Source: a virus
Length of the DNA: 23,637 nt
Direction: 5' to 3' (one strand)
Virus record (IMG/VR): IMGVR_UViG_3300025137_000295
Location: 1 to 23,637 of that record
The translations under genes were made by a program, and so were the position numbers. Below the pieces are notes generated by a model. The model saw nothing but the letters and a program-made list of their open reading frames with translations, made no database searches and had not been told where the DNA came from. This document shows, piece after piece, positions 16,701 through 23,637 of this stretch (position 1 is its first letter; each line of letters starts with the position of its first letter).

Positions 16701-18515
16701 TATACTTACACCACTACCAGTAGTACTTGTTATAGCAACTGTTGGAAGTTTTGTATAACCATACCCACCATCAGTCACTACAGCTTTAATAACATGTCCA
16801 GCTTCTTGTGAATTAGCACCATTAATATTTGTAAAGGTATCAGACTCTAAAACAATCTGATCGTTTGTAGTTGTATATGTGTCTAATGTTTCTACAGTTT
16901 GTTCAGTAAGTATTTGATGTCCTGCACCTAGAATAACACTTTCTTCATCTACAGTAATAATAGATGTGCCATTTAAAACTAAAGAGTCTACTAGATTACC
17001 ACGAACATATATTTTAGTATTAAGTGGTACTGAATATGTAAATGATATTTGTGTACTTGTTGCAGTCCAGTTTACAGTAGTGTCACTTGATGTTGCTGGT
17101 AAAAACACATCATCAAATGTTACATAAAGTTCATCTAGTGTTCCACTTGTGTTTACAAGATTAAATACTTTGGTTGTACCATCTCCAATGAAACTATCTG
17201 AGTCAGTTGTTTCAAGAACAATTGTAAATGATTCAAATTGAGTAGTGGTCGCATCCTCAAGTGTGATAGTATCTGAACCAGATTCTTGGAGAATACCGCC
17301 ACCAACCATACTTACAATACCAGAGGCTTCTTTAACATCTGTGTCAGCTGCATTCTTGGTAAATGTAAGAACATCACCTACTTCATATTCTGTACCAGCT
17401 GTTTCTACAATGAGTTCACTTACAGAACCAGTGTTAATACCATCAACAACAACATCTGCAAAATCATTACCAATCGCTTCTACATTAACAGTTTCGCCAT
17501 CAGTATAAAGTATACCATCATTTGTTACCGCAGTATCAGAAACAATACCCAATACTGTAAATGAAATTTCAACATCTTTTTCTGTGGAAAGACCAGATAT
17601 GATTTCTCCATCACTAAATGTTCCTATAACATTTTCAACAGTAAACTCAATAACAGAATCATTGTATGTCGCATTAGATTCTATTCTAGTAACAGACTTT
17701 TCTACAATCGCAGTAGCACCAGAAGTTGCACCAGTAATTAATTGATTAGTAATTTCAGATCCTACAGAAGAACCAACAGCAGTTGCTCTAATAACAGATG
17801 AGGATTGCCAGATACCAGCAGAAGGTTTCATTACATAAATGTTAGGATAGAAAATTTCAGAGTCTTCACCTAACAACATACGCATAAAGAGTTTGTGGCC
17901 CTCTGATGTTCCTTTGGCAGAATAGAGGTCTTTAATGTTTTTAATTAGATTTCTTTTATTAACACCAGACGCAAGAGTCTCAGGAATTGCTTGCATGAAC
18001 TCATCACGCATATTATCCAAAAACTCGTAAAGAGTATTATCTACGTTTGCATATTCCAACATCTGTTGGATACTTTGAATTGGGTTTGCTTGATACGAAT
18101 CAACAGTACCATTAGAACCAGATGTTCCACCTGTTACTGTTTCACCAGTTATAAATTGTTGTTGTCCTGTGACATAAAGATACGAGTTTCTAGAATCATC
18201 AACCAGAACTTTTGCGGTTACTTTTGAAGTACCACCAGTAATAGTTTCACCAGCTACAAAATGACCTAGAGTACCAGCTCCAAGTTCAGTAACAATCCTA
18301 TCACCAGTTTCTTCTAAAATATATGAAACAGTATTTGTTTCTTGTGAGATATAATCTACATTGGCAGTAAGAGTTAATCTGCCTGCTTCCAGAAATTGAA
18401 AATAATCTTTTACAAAATCTACAAATACTGGATGGTCTGCTTGAACAAAGTCAGGCACTTGTCCTTCAATAAGAGGAGAAACCTTCGTAGTAAATTTTGA
18501 AATATTCTTTGACAT
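13728..18515 (-). CDS. 7: gp7-like baseplate wedge protein with large beta insertion, 1595 aa
   Basis: Two separated stretches resemble the C-terminal part of T4 gp7. Residues 28-230 have HPVFVDFVKDYFQFLEAG, an LYEFLDNMRDEF helix and DLYSAKGTSEGHKLFMRML (T4: DFYSTKGIEASYKFLFKVL). Residues about 1105-1122 have ELKKAVHPAGFQPFG (T4: RFVHPVGFGF). About 880 residues lie between them. That insertion holds GExITGGTSG-type modules (near 85-140, 258-312, 640-660), GYxYT-type modules, a cupredoxin-like domain (739-860) and acidic LEDG/ILLEDE repeats that continue to the C-terminus. The N-terminal half of T4 gp7 seems absent. Position between gp6 and gp8 agrees with gp7. In T4, gp7 links gp6, gp8, gp10 and gp53 in the wedge. 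The start is preceded by tandem stops (TAATAAATG) and has no visible ribosome site, so coupling to gp6 is likely. Homology is from memory and needs profile comparison. Confidence 0.75.
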   Translation of the reverse strand: MSKNISKFTTKVSPLIEGQVPDFVQADHPVFVDFVKDYFQFLEAGRLTLTANVDYISQETNTVSYILEETGDRIVTELGAGTLGHFVAGETITGGTSKVTAKVLVDDSRNSYLYVTGQQQFITGETVTGGTSGSNGTVDSYQANPIQSIQQMLEYANVDNTLYEFLDNMRDEFMQAIPETLASGVNKRNLIKNIKDLYSAKGTSEGHKLFMRMLLGEDSEIFYPNIYVMKPSAGIWQSSSVIRATAVGSSVGSEITNQLITGATSGATAIVEKSVTRIESNATYNDSVIEFTVENVIGTFSDGEIISGLSTEKDVEISFTVLGIVSDTAVTNDGILYTDGETVNVEAIGNDFADVVVDGINTGSVSELIVETAGTEYEVGDVLTFTKNAADTDVKEASGIVSMVGGGILQESGSDTITLEDATTTQFESFTIVLETTDSDSFIGDGTTKVFNLVNTSGTLDELYVTFDDVFLPATSSDTTVNWTATSTQISFTYSVPLNTKIYVRGNLVDSLVLNGTSIITVDEESVILGAGHQILTEQTVETLDTYTTTNDQIVLESDTFTNINGANSQEAGHVIKAVVTDGGYGYTKLPTVAITSTTGSGVSIHATTTDIGSIKATKIKNSGFRYSSTNPPELSYNAHFVLKDITGAFEVGNTLTSSGHTGTISGWNSTTKVLDTTFENVIRVEQEQTSTFQEGIQLEQGTELLLPEGILLEDEQEFDDTEGILLNGTGTFTPLPQTFTYKVQVYYSTTLEQNIFYINGTPQAELVLYEGNTYYFDLSDPTLYNVATTGQHILRLSETLDGTHNSGTEYTTGVTKSAASIDIGTNGAYIQIVVASNAPVLYYYCTNHSGMGASIATNVYDTIVLDEGSNIIIDGTDRFDHFFLQESGTVGNATDRIQLESQGVGGFLLDEDFDSNQSKLVQQSTSGGKLLQASIRRENDTTNALSHQYIILNGTDSSSLNANSKLANEDFGNTLILEATDANETDARDGFLLDDETGDGQITLDSTATDLVDADDHIINEDPIDFSGKDVTIQDSGGAVGTVITADIATGTTSVDVLSTTDSDYANVQHRLGEDLIRIQDSYYYQDFSYEVQIGASFSSYVNELKKAVHPAGFQPFGRVTLATLVSVEIGNAGAGIAAYTGDTDTFSPILASTFQTIFDQLLQTRLQAYPVAEVGVRDQKIIQEDGSLPGDNLVLDASAASTDVGSNILFEDGLGMDLEDGFQMTGDSLLWEDRTVTHTSDRTSGTGTGGSHIMTEKSYAPSEKGDRILVKEIVTKITARPSPKFTRNLLVYLAEYPFGNELGGDGIILEGTTFSEDVLQLDGTLPLDQADTFFRLEEDVAGSQDYETFNILGEEDDGASRILQEGGEWNFPAGYVVNEGDRIILDGNNNNEETIPLSQISNYRFSDIIKQDKIIVNDGRTNNFGVNAGVDVGIELESFGQILAEDGEYIGQETTKRNRFNLEENGNLIIESYSTISVIDKLLDETNEDVIVLEDATESRKWFKSTYTTDTTATTSAIVLETTNIVLSSGQIPDENLLINSSKGGLPVVRSSDIHVRDTGDVALEDATDSTHGFLLLNTGDNIQFEGATGITY
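13889..13896 (-). promoter_or_regulatory. Possible internal late box TATAAATA
   Basis: An exact TATAAATA on the minus strand inside the last 170 bases of the gp7-like gene, about 200 bases before gp8. It could be a second gp8 promoter. It also encodes part of a leucine-isoleucine-asparagine stretch, so it may be coincidental. Confidence 0.3.
15936..16301 (-). other. Cupredoxin-like domain within the gp7-like protein
   Basis: Residues about 739-860 form a self-contained beta domain. It opens with TYKVQVYYS and a GNTYYFDLSDPT strand, has GQHILRLSETLDGTHN around H793, a glycine-rich linker, and ends with PVLYYYCTNHSGMGASI carrying C846, H849 and M852. Type 1 copper proteins bind copper with an upstream histidine and a C-terminal C-x2-H-x(n)-M cluster; the x2 spacing to Met is that of amicyanin. 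The 53-residue gap between the first His and the Cys lies in the range of known cupredoxins. The ligand pattern is seen directly; copper binding is inferred. A domain that kept the fold and ligands for stability only is the main alternative. Confidence 0.6.
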
Positions 18516-18518
18516 TTA

Positions 18519-20453
18519 TTAGTACGCCGATGGTGACGAGGTAGATGACGTTGAAGTCACTGTTGTCGTTGTTGTTCCGCCTGTAGTAGTTGTTGTATAA
18601 CCAATGCCAGTTGAGGCAGTAGCATCAATTCCAGCAACAACTGTAGAGTTCACAGTATCAAGTTCAAGAATTTGATTTCGTACAGGAATAACATCATATG
18701 AGTTTGGAATTACAGTAACACGAATCTGTGTAGAAACCACACCATCAACATTAGATATAGCAGAAATCATAATTGGGTTTAGTGTTATTTTTCCATTTGT
18801 ATAATCTACTGCTCCAGCACTAAGATTAGAATAAACTCTTGTACCAGCAACTAAAGAATATATTCTGAGATTACCAGAACCATCATCATCTAAGAAATAT
18901 TCTTTTGTTGAATCAATAGAACTCATTGAGAATCCTGTTGAAGAAATGACACCACCATTATCTTTATTATGTCCTGCGTGTGGATAATAAAATGCATTAT
19001 TAAAATTCAAGATATAAGAAGTCGAAACATTTACTGTTGGTACAATATATTTGGCCATGATAACTGTTGTTGTATTATTCAAAATAGAACTGTCTGTATT
19101 ATCAATGAGTCCTAATAACTTTGAATGTCTGAATGGTGCATTAAAAGTTTGTAGGTCTGATGTATTGTAAGATGAAATAACATTAGTTACTCTAGTGGCT
19201 AATTCAGTTGCACTATAAGTGGTTGCACTTGAATCATACTGAACTGTTGTATTTAAAATAACAAAGGTTGTTTCTGCGTCAACGATTACAGGAGTAATAG
19301 AACCCACTTTGTATGGAGATAATCCAGCAACCAAATTTGATTTCTGTACATCAGTTAAACTATTTCCAGTAGTAGACTTTATCGAAATGAAAACCTTACC
19401 ATACTCTGGTGTAGAACTTACACCTGTACTTGTATCATAACTTCCATCTTCCCCACCCCAAACAGAAACCGCTTGAGCATTTGCAAAAAGTTTTCTTACA
19501 AATGTTTTGTAATCATTTGTTGTAACTGCACGACCTTGTGCTGCGTAATCTAAAGGTGCATTTAATTTAACAGAGGCTATTGATTCTGGTTCTGCACCAC
19601 CAGTTGCAATACCTACTGTTGTTACAGTAATATCTGTTATACCATTAATAGCAGAGGGAGAACTAAACACTCTTGCACCATTTGCTTCAGATTTGTTTGT
19701 AACAACATATTGTAAAGAAACAATGTTACCATCAGATACCGCTTGACTTAAAACACCATCACCAAAGTATACTTCAAACTTTCCTGTTTCTACTTCTTGT
19801 AAAAAGTATACTGTGCTTGCATCAGTAAGTTCAGAAATGTCAGTTGCTTTAGTATATGTTCTAGTAAAGGTATCACTTGCAGATGTTTGTACCTTTACGA
19901 TAAGTGTTGTTGTGTCTGCTCTTGCGTCATCAATAATAAATCTTTGTTCTTCGTCAGAACTGTCTACTAGATATTTTGATGTAATCCAAGTTCCTTCATA
20001 GATTGAAGTGCTATCAAAGTTTACACTAGTACCAGAGTTGTTTGATGTTATATCAGAGGTTGTAACAAAGTTATAATTTGTACCATCTACTGTTGTTGTA
20101 AATGTCGTGCCTGCTGGCATTGTTCTTGATGATAGCCCTGTTGTAAGAGAAATATTAACTGTCGCTTTAGGAGCTCGACATGAGGAAACTTCGTATCCTA
20201 ATTTCTTTGCGTGTGAAACAACACTTGATCGTAGAGATGCACTATCCAAAAACATTTCGTTTGCAACCATGTTAGCATTGTAAGCCATGTAGTGTGTATT
20301 GTATGCAAGTGTATCTAAAAGAACACTCATACCAGAACCTTCAAAGTCATAGTCGGTAAATTGGTTCTGTGCTTTTAGAAAAATTTTCAGGTTGTCTTTA
20401 ATATCATCAAAGTCAAGTTCTGTAACTCTAAGTCTTTTGTCGTTTACTGCCAT
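18519..20453 (-). CDS. 6: Baseplate wedge protein gp6 (baseplate J family)
   Basis: The 644-residue length is close to T4 gp6 (660). The N-terminus (RLRVTELDFDDIKDNLKIFL, then FEGSGMSVLLDTLAYNTHYM) and a YKTFVRKLFANAQAVSVWGG stretch near residue 314 are hallmark sequences of the gp6/baseplate J family. A SYILNFNNAFYYPHAG stretch lies near 480. gp6 dimers form the inner ring of the T4 baseplate and connect the wedges. The C-terminus is odd: from about residue 615 it becomes a threonine- and serine-rich low-complexity tail ending in SPSAY. The ATG shares one base with the gp25 stop (TAATG), so translation is probably coupled. A GAGAGA purine run in the end of gp25 may serve as ribosome site. 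Confidence 0.95.
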   Translation of the reverse strand: MAVNDKRLRVTELDFDDIKDNLKIFLKAQNQFTDYDFEGSGMSVLLDTLAYNTHYMAYNANMVANEMFLDSASLRSSVVSHAKKLGYEVSSCRAPKATVNISLTTGLSSRTMPAGTTFTTTVDGTNYNFVTTSDITSNNSGTSVNFDSTSIYEGTWITSKYLVDSSDEEQRFIIDDARADTTTLIVKVQTSASDTFTRTYTKATDISELTDASTVYFLQEVETGKFEVYFGDGVLSQAVSDGNIVSLQYVVTNKSEANGARVFSSPSAINGITDITVTTVGIATGGAEPESIASVKLNAPLDYAAQGRAVTTNDYKTFVRKLFANAQAVSVWGGEDGSYDTSTGVSSTPEYGKVFISIKSTTGNSLTDVQKSNLVAGLSPYKVGSITPVIVDAETTFVILNTTVQYDSSATTYSATELATRVTNVISSYNTSDLQTFNAPFRHSKLLGLIDNTDSSILNNTTTVIMAKYIVPTVNVSTSYILNFNNAFYYPHAGHNKDNGGVISSTGFSMSSIDSTKEYFLDDDGSGNLRIYSLVAGTRVYSNLSAGAVDYTNGKITLNPIMISAISNVDGVVSTQIRVTVIPNSYDVIPVRNQILELDTVNSTVVAGIDATASTGIGYTTTTTGGTTTTTVTSTSSTSSPSAY

Positions 20454-20881
20454 TATCGTAATCTCTCTAACATTATGGATAAGTCAACTAATTCTGTGGG
20501 AGCATTAACGACATAAAATTCTATCGAAACTTCGTATGAGTTTTTATCCAAGTTTGGGTTTGCTGTAATACCTACTAATCTTACTCTTGGTTCAAAGTTA
20601 TTAATTACATCTTCAATCTTTCTTGAAAGTATCTGTGCTGTAATTGGAGTCATGTTTTCAAACAACATATCCCGAACACCAGAACCAATCTCTGGGTGGA
20701 ATGGTTTTTCATAATGATTAGTTAATACCAGATTACGAACAGAACGCTTAACAGCTTTAATATCAGTAATGCTTTGAATATCATCATTGGAAGTTTTTTT
20801 TCCAAAGAACAAATCTATGTCTGAATATATCCTAGCACTACGTTTGCTATTATTGGTTGTTGTTGCATCAAACTGCGCCAT
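20453..20881 (-). CDS. 25: Baseplate wedge and sheath-initiator protein gp25
   Basis: The 142-residue product matches the GPW/gp25 family in length (T4 gp25 has 132) and sequence. NHYEKPFHPEIGSGVRDMLF spans residues 55-74. The EPR motif, E97-P98-R99, is present; it is conserved in gp25 and in the type VI secretion protein TssE. In T4, gp25 sits on the gp6-gp7 core bundle and starts polymerisation of the gp18 sheath. The ATG follows AGGGG at 20891-20895 with nine bases between. Having gp25 directly before gp6 is usual in marine T4-likes but not in T4 itself, where gene 25 is elsewhere. Confidence 0.95.
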   Translation of the reverse strand: MAQFDATTTNNSKRSARIYSDIDLFFGKKTSNDDIQSITDIKAVKRSVRNLVLTNHYEKPFHPEIGSGVRDMLFENMTPITAQILSRKIEDVINNFEPRVRLVGITANPNLDKNSYEVSIEFYVVNAPTELVDLSIMLERLR

Positions 20882-20897
20882 CTGTAAGAACCCCTAG

Positions 20898-20905
20898 TTT
20901 ATATA
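20898..20905 (-). promoter_or_regulatory. Weak late-promoter-like TATATAAA before gp25
   Basis: The 40-base gap before gp25 reads CTAAATAGTATATAAAC on the minus strand. Neither TATATAAA here nor CTAAATAG beside it is a full TATAAATA match, but the location before a ribosome site fits a degenerate late promoter. Confidence 0.3.
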
Positions 20906-20921
20906 CTATTTAGGAAATTTA

Positions 20922-22130
20922 TTACTCGTCTTTTTTAATTCCTGCATCTATTTTTTCATTATATTCATAAGTTATTTTTATATAATCCCAAGTAACTTCT
21001 GCTAAGTCATATTGTTCGCCATCAAACTCAAAGAAAGTAACGCCAGCATCCTGAACAATACTTACATTTAAAGCGGCGAGGTTTTTTGTGACAATATCCC
21101 CATTTTTTATTACTTTAGTGCCCGAACGCCGATATATAAGACCTGTTGTTATTACTTTAGTGCCTGCGTCATTTAACCTAACTTCTACAGCACCAGCACT
21201 TAAAATCTTGGTTGGCATTGGGAAGTATGTTTCTTTTTCAATAAAATCACTGAGCTCACTATAATCAAATGCTTCTTCGTTCAGCCATTGGACAGCATCA
21301 ATTGGTATATCAAAGTCTTTGTATTTTCTTGTTTTGTTAGCCACACCACCTACAGGTTTTCCATCTGGTGTTTTTAAATCCATTATTGCTCGAAATTCTG
21401 GACTAATATAGACAAGTGTTTTTTTGCCTTTTTTATAAGCAAATCCTTTTTCAGAATATCCCGAAGCACCAGCATCAGATTTTGTAGTAGCTGATACTTT
21501 AGTTCCAGCAGGTGTTGTTATGTTTGTTGATTTTTCAGTTATTTCATATGTGGTTTTATCTGCGTATGATGCAGTTGTAGATTCTAGTTCAGCCTTTAGT
21601 GCAGTTGCATTAACATTATCTGATACAGTTGAAACTTCTTCATCTATAGCATTTTCAAGTGCAGCCTTTACACCTTCTGCTTTTTCTAAAACCTCTCCGC
21701 CTGCTGCAGGCAATTCAAGATTAGGTACAACTCCACAAACATTTCCACCACCAGAAATAGCATCAGTTGCAGATGATACTAAACTATCAAAATCTTTTCC
21801 AGACTTAGTAAGGGTATCACCAAACTTTAATTTTAAATCATTGAGTTTTGATGTGTACTGTGTCAACCCCTGTGGAGTTGATATGTCAAAAGATATAAGA
21901 CTTGTAAGTTCTGATTGAAAATTTAGATTTGGTAGTTCTGGTAAATCTGGAACAAGTCCATCAAGTCCTAATTTGACATCTGTAAGTTTGCTCTCAATAG
22001 CAGCCTTTGCAGCAGATGCCTCTGCATTTATCTGTGAAGTTATTTGTGATTCTAAATCTGCAATCCTCGATGACGCAAGATTAAGTTCAAGACTTGCACC
22101 ACAGAGATCGGGTATTTTAAAATTTGCCAT
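20922..22130 (-). CDS. Unrecognised 402-aa protein, probably baseplate-associated
   Basis: I do not recognise this protein. The N-terminal half is helical: LNLASSRIADLESQITSQIN at residues 16-35, and further helices to about 120 and at 145-195, with a leucine/proline-rich turn (LVPDLPELPNL) near 60. A glycine-rich break with NVCGVVPNLEL lies near 134. From about 200 the protein is beta-rich, with FAYKKGKKTLVYISPEFRAI near 233, then TGLIYRRSGTKVIKNGD and TFFEFDGEQYDLAEVTWDYI near the end. No signal peptide or membrane span. It sits between gp5 and gp25, starts six bases after an AGGAAA ribosome site (22137-22142) that overlaps the gp5 stop, and so is probably made with gp5. A hub or wedge accessory protein, or an assembly chaperone for the spike, is a reasonable guess. 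Confidence 0.75.
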   Translation of the reverse strand: MANFKIPDLCGASLELNLASSRIADLESQITSQINAEASAAKAAIESKLTDVKLGLDGLVPDLPELPNLNFQSELTSLISFDISTPQGLTQYTSKLNDLKLKFGDTLTKSGKDFDSLVSSATDAISGGGNVCGVVPNLELPAAGGEVLEKAEGVKAALENAIDEEVSTVSDNVNATALKAELESTTASYADKTTYEITEKSTNITTPAGTKVSATTKSDAGASGYSEKGFAYKKGKKTLVYISPEFRAIMDLKTPDGKPVGGVANKTRKYKDFDIPIDAVQWLNEEAFDYSELSDFIEKETYFPMPTKILSAGAVEVRLNDAGTKVITTGLIYRRSGTKVIKNGDIVTKNLAALNVSIVQDAGVTFFEFDGEQYDLAEVTWDYIKITYEYNEKIDAGIKKDE

Positions 22131-22140
22131 CTATACTTTC

Positions 22141-23613
22141 CTAAGCGTTAGGTACATTTGTAGTTGCCTGTGTGTCACCATCACTATCTGCATCTTGAGT
22201 ATGAGTATGAGTTGTAAGACCGATAGCAACACCAGACCCATTGTTTGCAATAAAGTTACTTCCATCACCAGAGAATGTAAATGTTCCAATGCCAGTTGAT
22301 GTTCCAGTAAATGTAGTTTCTGAACCAACAGTCATTGCAGTTGCAGATTTCATATTTAAAGTTGTACCAGATTTGATTGACATAATACCAGAGGTAGTAT
22401 CAATCGAAACATTCCCACTCGCATTAAGTGTTAAAGTACCACCAGTTGTAGCTGCAAAAATATTACTCTTTGCTACCAACTTATATGTTCCGTTATTAAT
22501 TCTTTGTTCATTACCTTCTGTGGTAACATCAACATCTTCTCCGATACGCCCCTTAATATTATTTGAAATATTAAATGCGTGATTCCCTTTTATTTCTTCT
22601 TCAAGGTTTCCACCAGAAACACCAGCTCCAATTTTTGTACGCATATTCTTGTGTATCTTTTGCGTATAGTTTCCTTCAACTTCTAAATGATAATCACCCT
22701 TGACAAGATGACGAACAGTTCCACCTATTGTTAGATTAACTGCACCAGCAATATAAACATCTGAACCACCCATAATGATTTCACAATTATCACCGATAAC
22801 TTTTACTGTCTTGCTTCCGTTTGCAATTATTTCTTCGTATGTTCCAGACTTGTGTTCTTTTAATATTCTTTCACCGCCGGGCGAATCATCTATTTCTGTA
22901 ATGTGTCCAGACTCAGATTCAAATACATGGTTGTATGGATATTGTGAAGAAAAATATGGATCTGCATTTTCAAGAATACCTTTGGGGTCTGGTTCGTTAA
23001 AAGTATCGCGAGTTTCAATTACTGCACTATCCGATACTGTAGATAAATTAGGTTGTGTTGCAGTTGGAATATCTTTTTGTTGATTGGTTCTTCTTCTTAT
23101 AAGTGCATCGTGTTCTTCAGAATATTGTCCTTGTGCAAGTTTATTTGTATCTGATTCACCAATACTATGACCAGATGGCATATCGTATTCTTCACCATCT
23201 ACAGGATAGGGGCCATATGATGGAGTTCCTAGATAATCTTCTTGAAAGGAATTTGCACTACGAGGATCATTAAATCCTTTTGTTGGGTCAGCAGCATCAA
23301 GTGGTATGCCCGGCAGGCTTCCTATTATGATAGGTTGTTGTTTTAAATTTGCATCAGAAAAGAAACCGATTACCCAACTACCTTCAACAAGAAAGGAAGG
23401 ACTGTTGCCTAGTCCTTGCATTGAGGGATCAGTAACAGGATGCATAACAGTTGCCCACGGCAAGTCTGCGGTTGGTATATCAACTAGATCCTCTGTATGA
23501 AATCCAAGACAACGAACACGAACCCGACCAAGTTTATCTGGGTCGTTTCTATCTTCAACAACACCAGTAAACCATACGAATCCGTCAAGACCCATAAAGT
23601 AATTTTCAGACAT
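22141..23613 (-). CDS. 5: Baseplate hub and spike protein gp5, lysozyme-less
   Basis: Residues 10-115 form the N-terminal OB-fold seen in T4 gp5 and VgrG (FTGVVEDRNDPDKLGRVRVR, LPWATVMHP, WVIGFF, QPIIIGSLPG). A linker with LIRRRTNQQKD near 168-178 follows. From about 228 the spike begins (NHVFESESGHITEIDDSPGG, HKSGTYEEI), followed by short-period repeats (VKVIGDN, VYIAGAV, LTIGGT, HLEVEGN, KSGTTLNM) suited to a trimeric beta-helix. The last 23 residues carry H469-T-H471, like the HxH tip of P2 gpV and phi92 gp138 that binds iron. The lysozyme domain of T4 gp5 is missing. The start has TAAGGAG (23621-23627) seven bases upstream. The protein caps the tail tube and pierces the outer membrane. 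Confidence 0.93.
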   Translation of the reverse strand: MSENYFMGLDGFVWFTGVVEDRNDPDKLGRVRVRCLGFHTEDLVDIPTADLPWATVMHPVTDPSMQGLGNSPSFLVEGSWVIGFFSDANLKQQPIIIGSLPGIPLDAADPTKGFNDPRSANSFQEDYLGTPSYGPYPVDGEEYDMPSGHSIGESDTNKLAQGQYSEEHDALIRRRTNQQKDIPTATQPNLSTVSDSAVIETRDTFNEPDPKGILENADPYFSSQYPYNHVFESESGHITEIDDSPGGERILKEHKSGTYEEIIANGSKTVKVIGDNCEIIMGGSDVYIAGAVNLTIGGTVRHLVKGDYHLEVEGNYTQKIHKNMRTKIGAGVSGGNLEEEIKGNHAFNISNNIKGRIGEDVDVTTEGNEQRINNGTYKLVAKSNIFAATTGGTLTLNASGNVSIDTTSGIMSIKSGTTLNMKSATAMTVGSETTFTGTSTGIGTFTFSGDGSNFIANNGSGVAIGLTTHTHTQDADSDGDTQATTNVPNA

Positions 23614-23620
23614 GAATAAA

Positions 23621-23627
23621 CTCCTTA
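23621..23627 (-). promoter_or_regulatory. Strong ribosome binding site of gp5
   Basis: TAAGGAG on the minus strand, seven bases before the ATG at 23613, is the best Shine-Dalgarno match in the window and fixes the gp5 start. Confidence 0.8.
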
Positions 23628-23631
23628 CATG

Positions 23632-23637
23632 TATTTA
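23632..23637 (-). promoter_or_regulatory. Possible late promoter box cut by the right edge
   Basis: The first six bases of the minus strand are TAAATA, the last six bases of the late consensus TATAAATA. They lie 18 bases before the gp5 ATG, the same distance as the other late boxes. The first two bases of the box are outside the window. Confidence 0.4.

Noticed and set aside
23000-23280. Lysozyme domain in gp5
   Set aside because: The stretch between OB-fold and beta-helix is too short and lacks the catalytic Glu/Asp pattern of T4-type lysozyme.

Overview
The window reads as part of the late structural (baseplate and tail-fibre) region of a T4-like marine myovirus, of the kind that infects picocyanobacteria or SAR11. 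Three things support this: recognisable T4-type baseplate proteins (gp5, gp25, gp6, a gp7-like protein, gp8), a large DUF4815-type virion protein typical of marine T4-likes, and AT-rich DNA carrying T4-type late promoter boxes (TATAAATA). The host cannot be settled from the window. Every gene I accept lies on the minus strand, so transcription runs from high to low coordinates. I see no tRNA, rRNA, CRISPR, integrase or transposase.

Layout in order of transcription. 23613-22141: gp5, the central hub and spike, without a lysozyme domain. 22130-20922: an unrecognised 402-residue protein. 20881-20453: gp25. 20453-18519: gp6. 18515-13728: a 1595-residue gp7-like protein swollen by a long beta-rich insertion. 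13691-12195: gp8. 12186-5794: a 2130-residue DUF4815-type protein. 5792-5565: a 75-residue helical protein. 5565-4951, 4923-4597, 4587-3733 and 3703-1010: four fibre-type or small beta proteins. 951-1: a further fibre gene that runs off the left edge. Genes are separated by 0-40 bases, or overlap by one base (TAATG), except for 58 bases at 952-1009. No gene-free stretch exceeds 60 bases.

Together the genes encode the cell-puncturing spike, the wedge proteins that form the hexagonal baseplate and start the sheath, the peripheral baseplate, and the fibres that touch the host. The fibre genes share one repeated beta unit, both as protein and as near-identical DNA. Each of three late boxes (969, 4948, 13711) is an exact TATAAATA just upstream of a start codon, and a fourth (3721) is AATAAATA. 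The boxes at 969 and 3721 sit in an identical 20-base leader.

The most unusual feature is inside the gp7-like protein. Around residues 739-860 is a cupredoxin-like domain with what looks like a complete type 1 copper ligand set (H793, C846, H849, M852), in an insertion that splits two stretches resembling the C-terminal part of T4 gp7.
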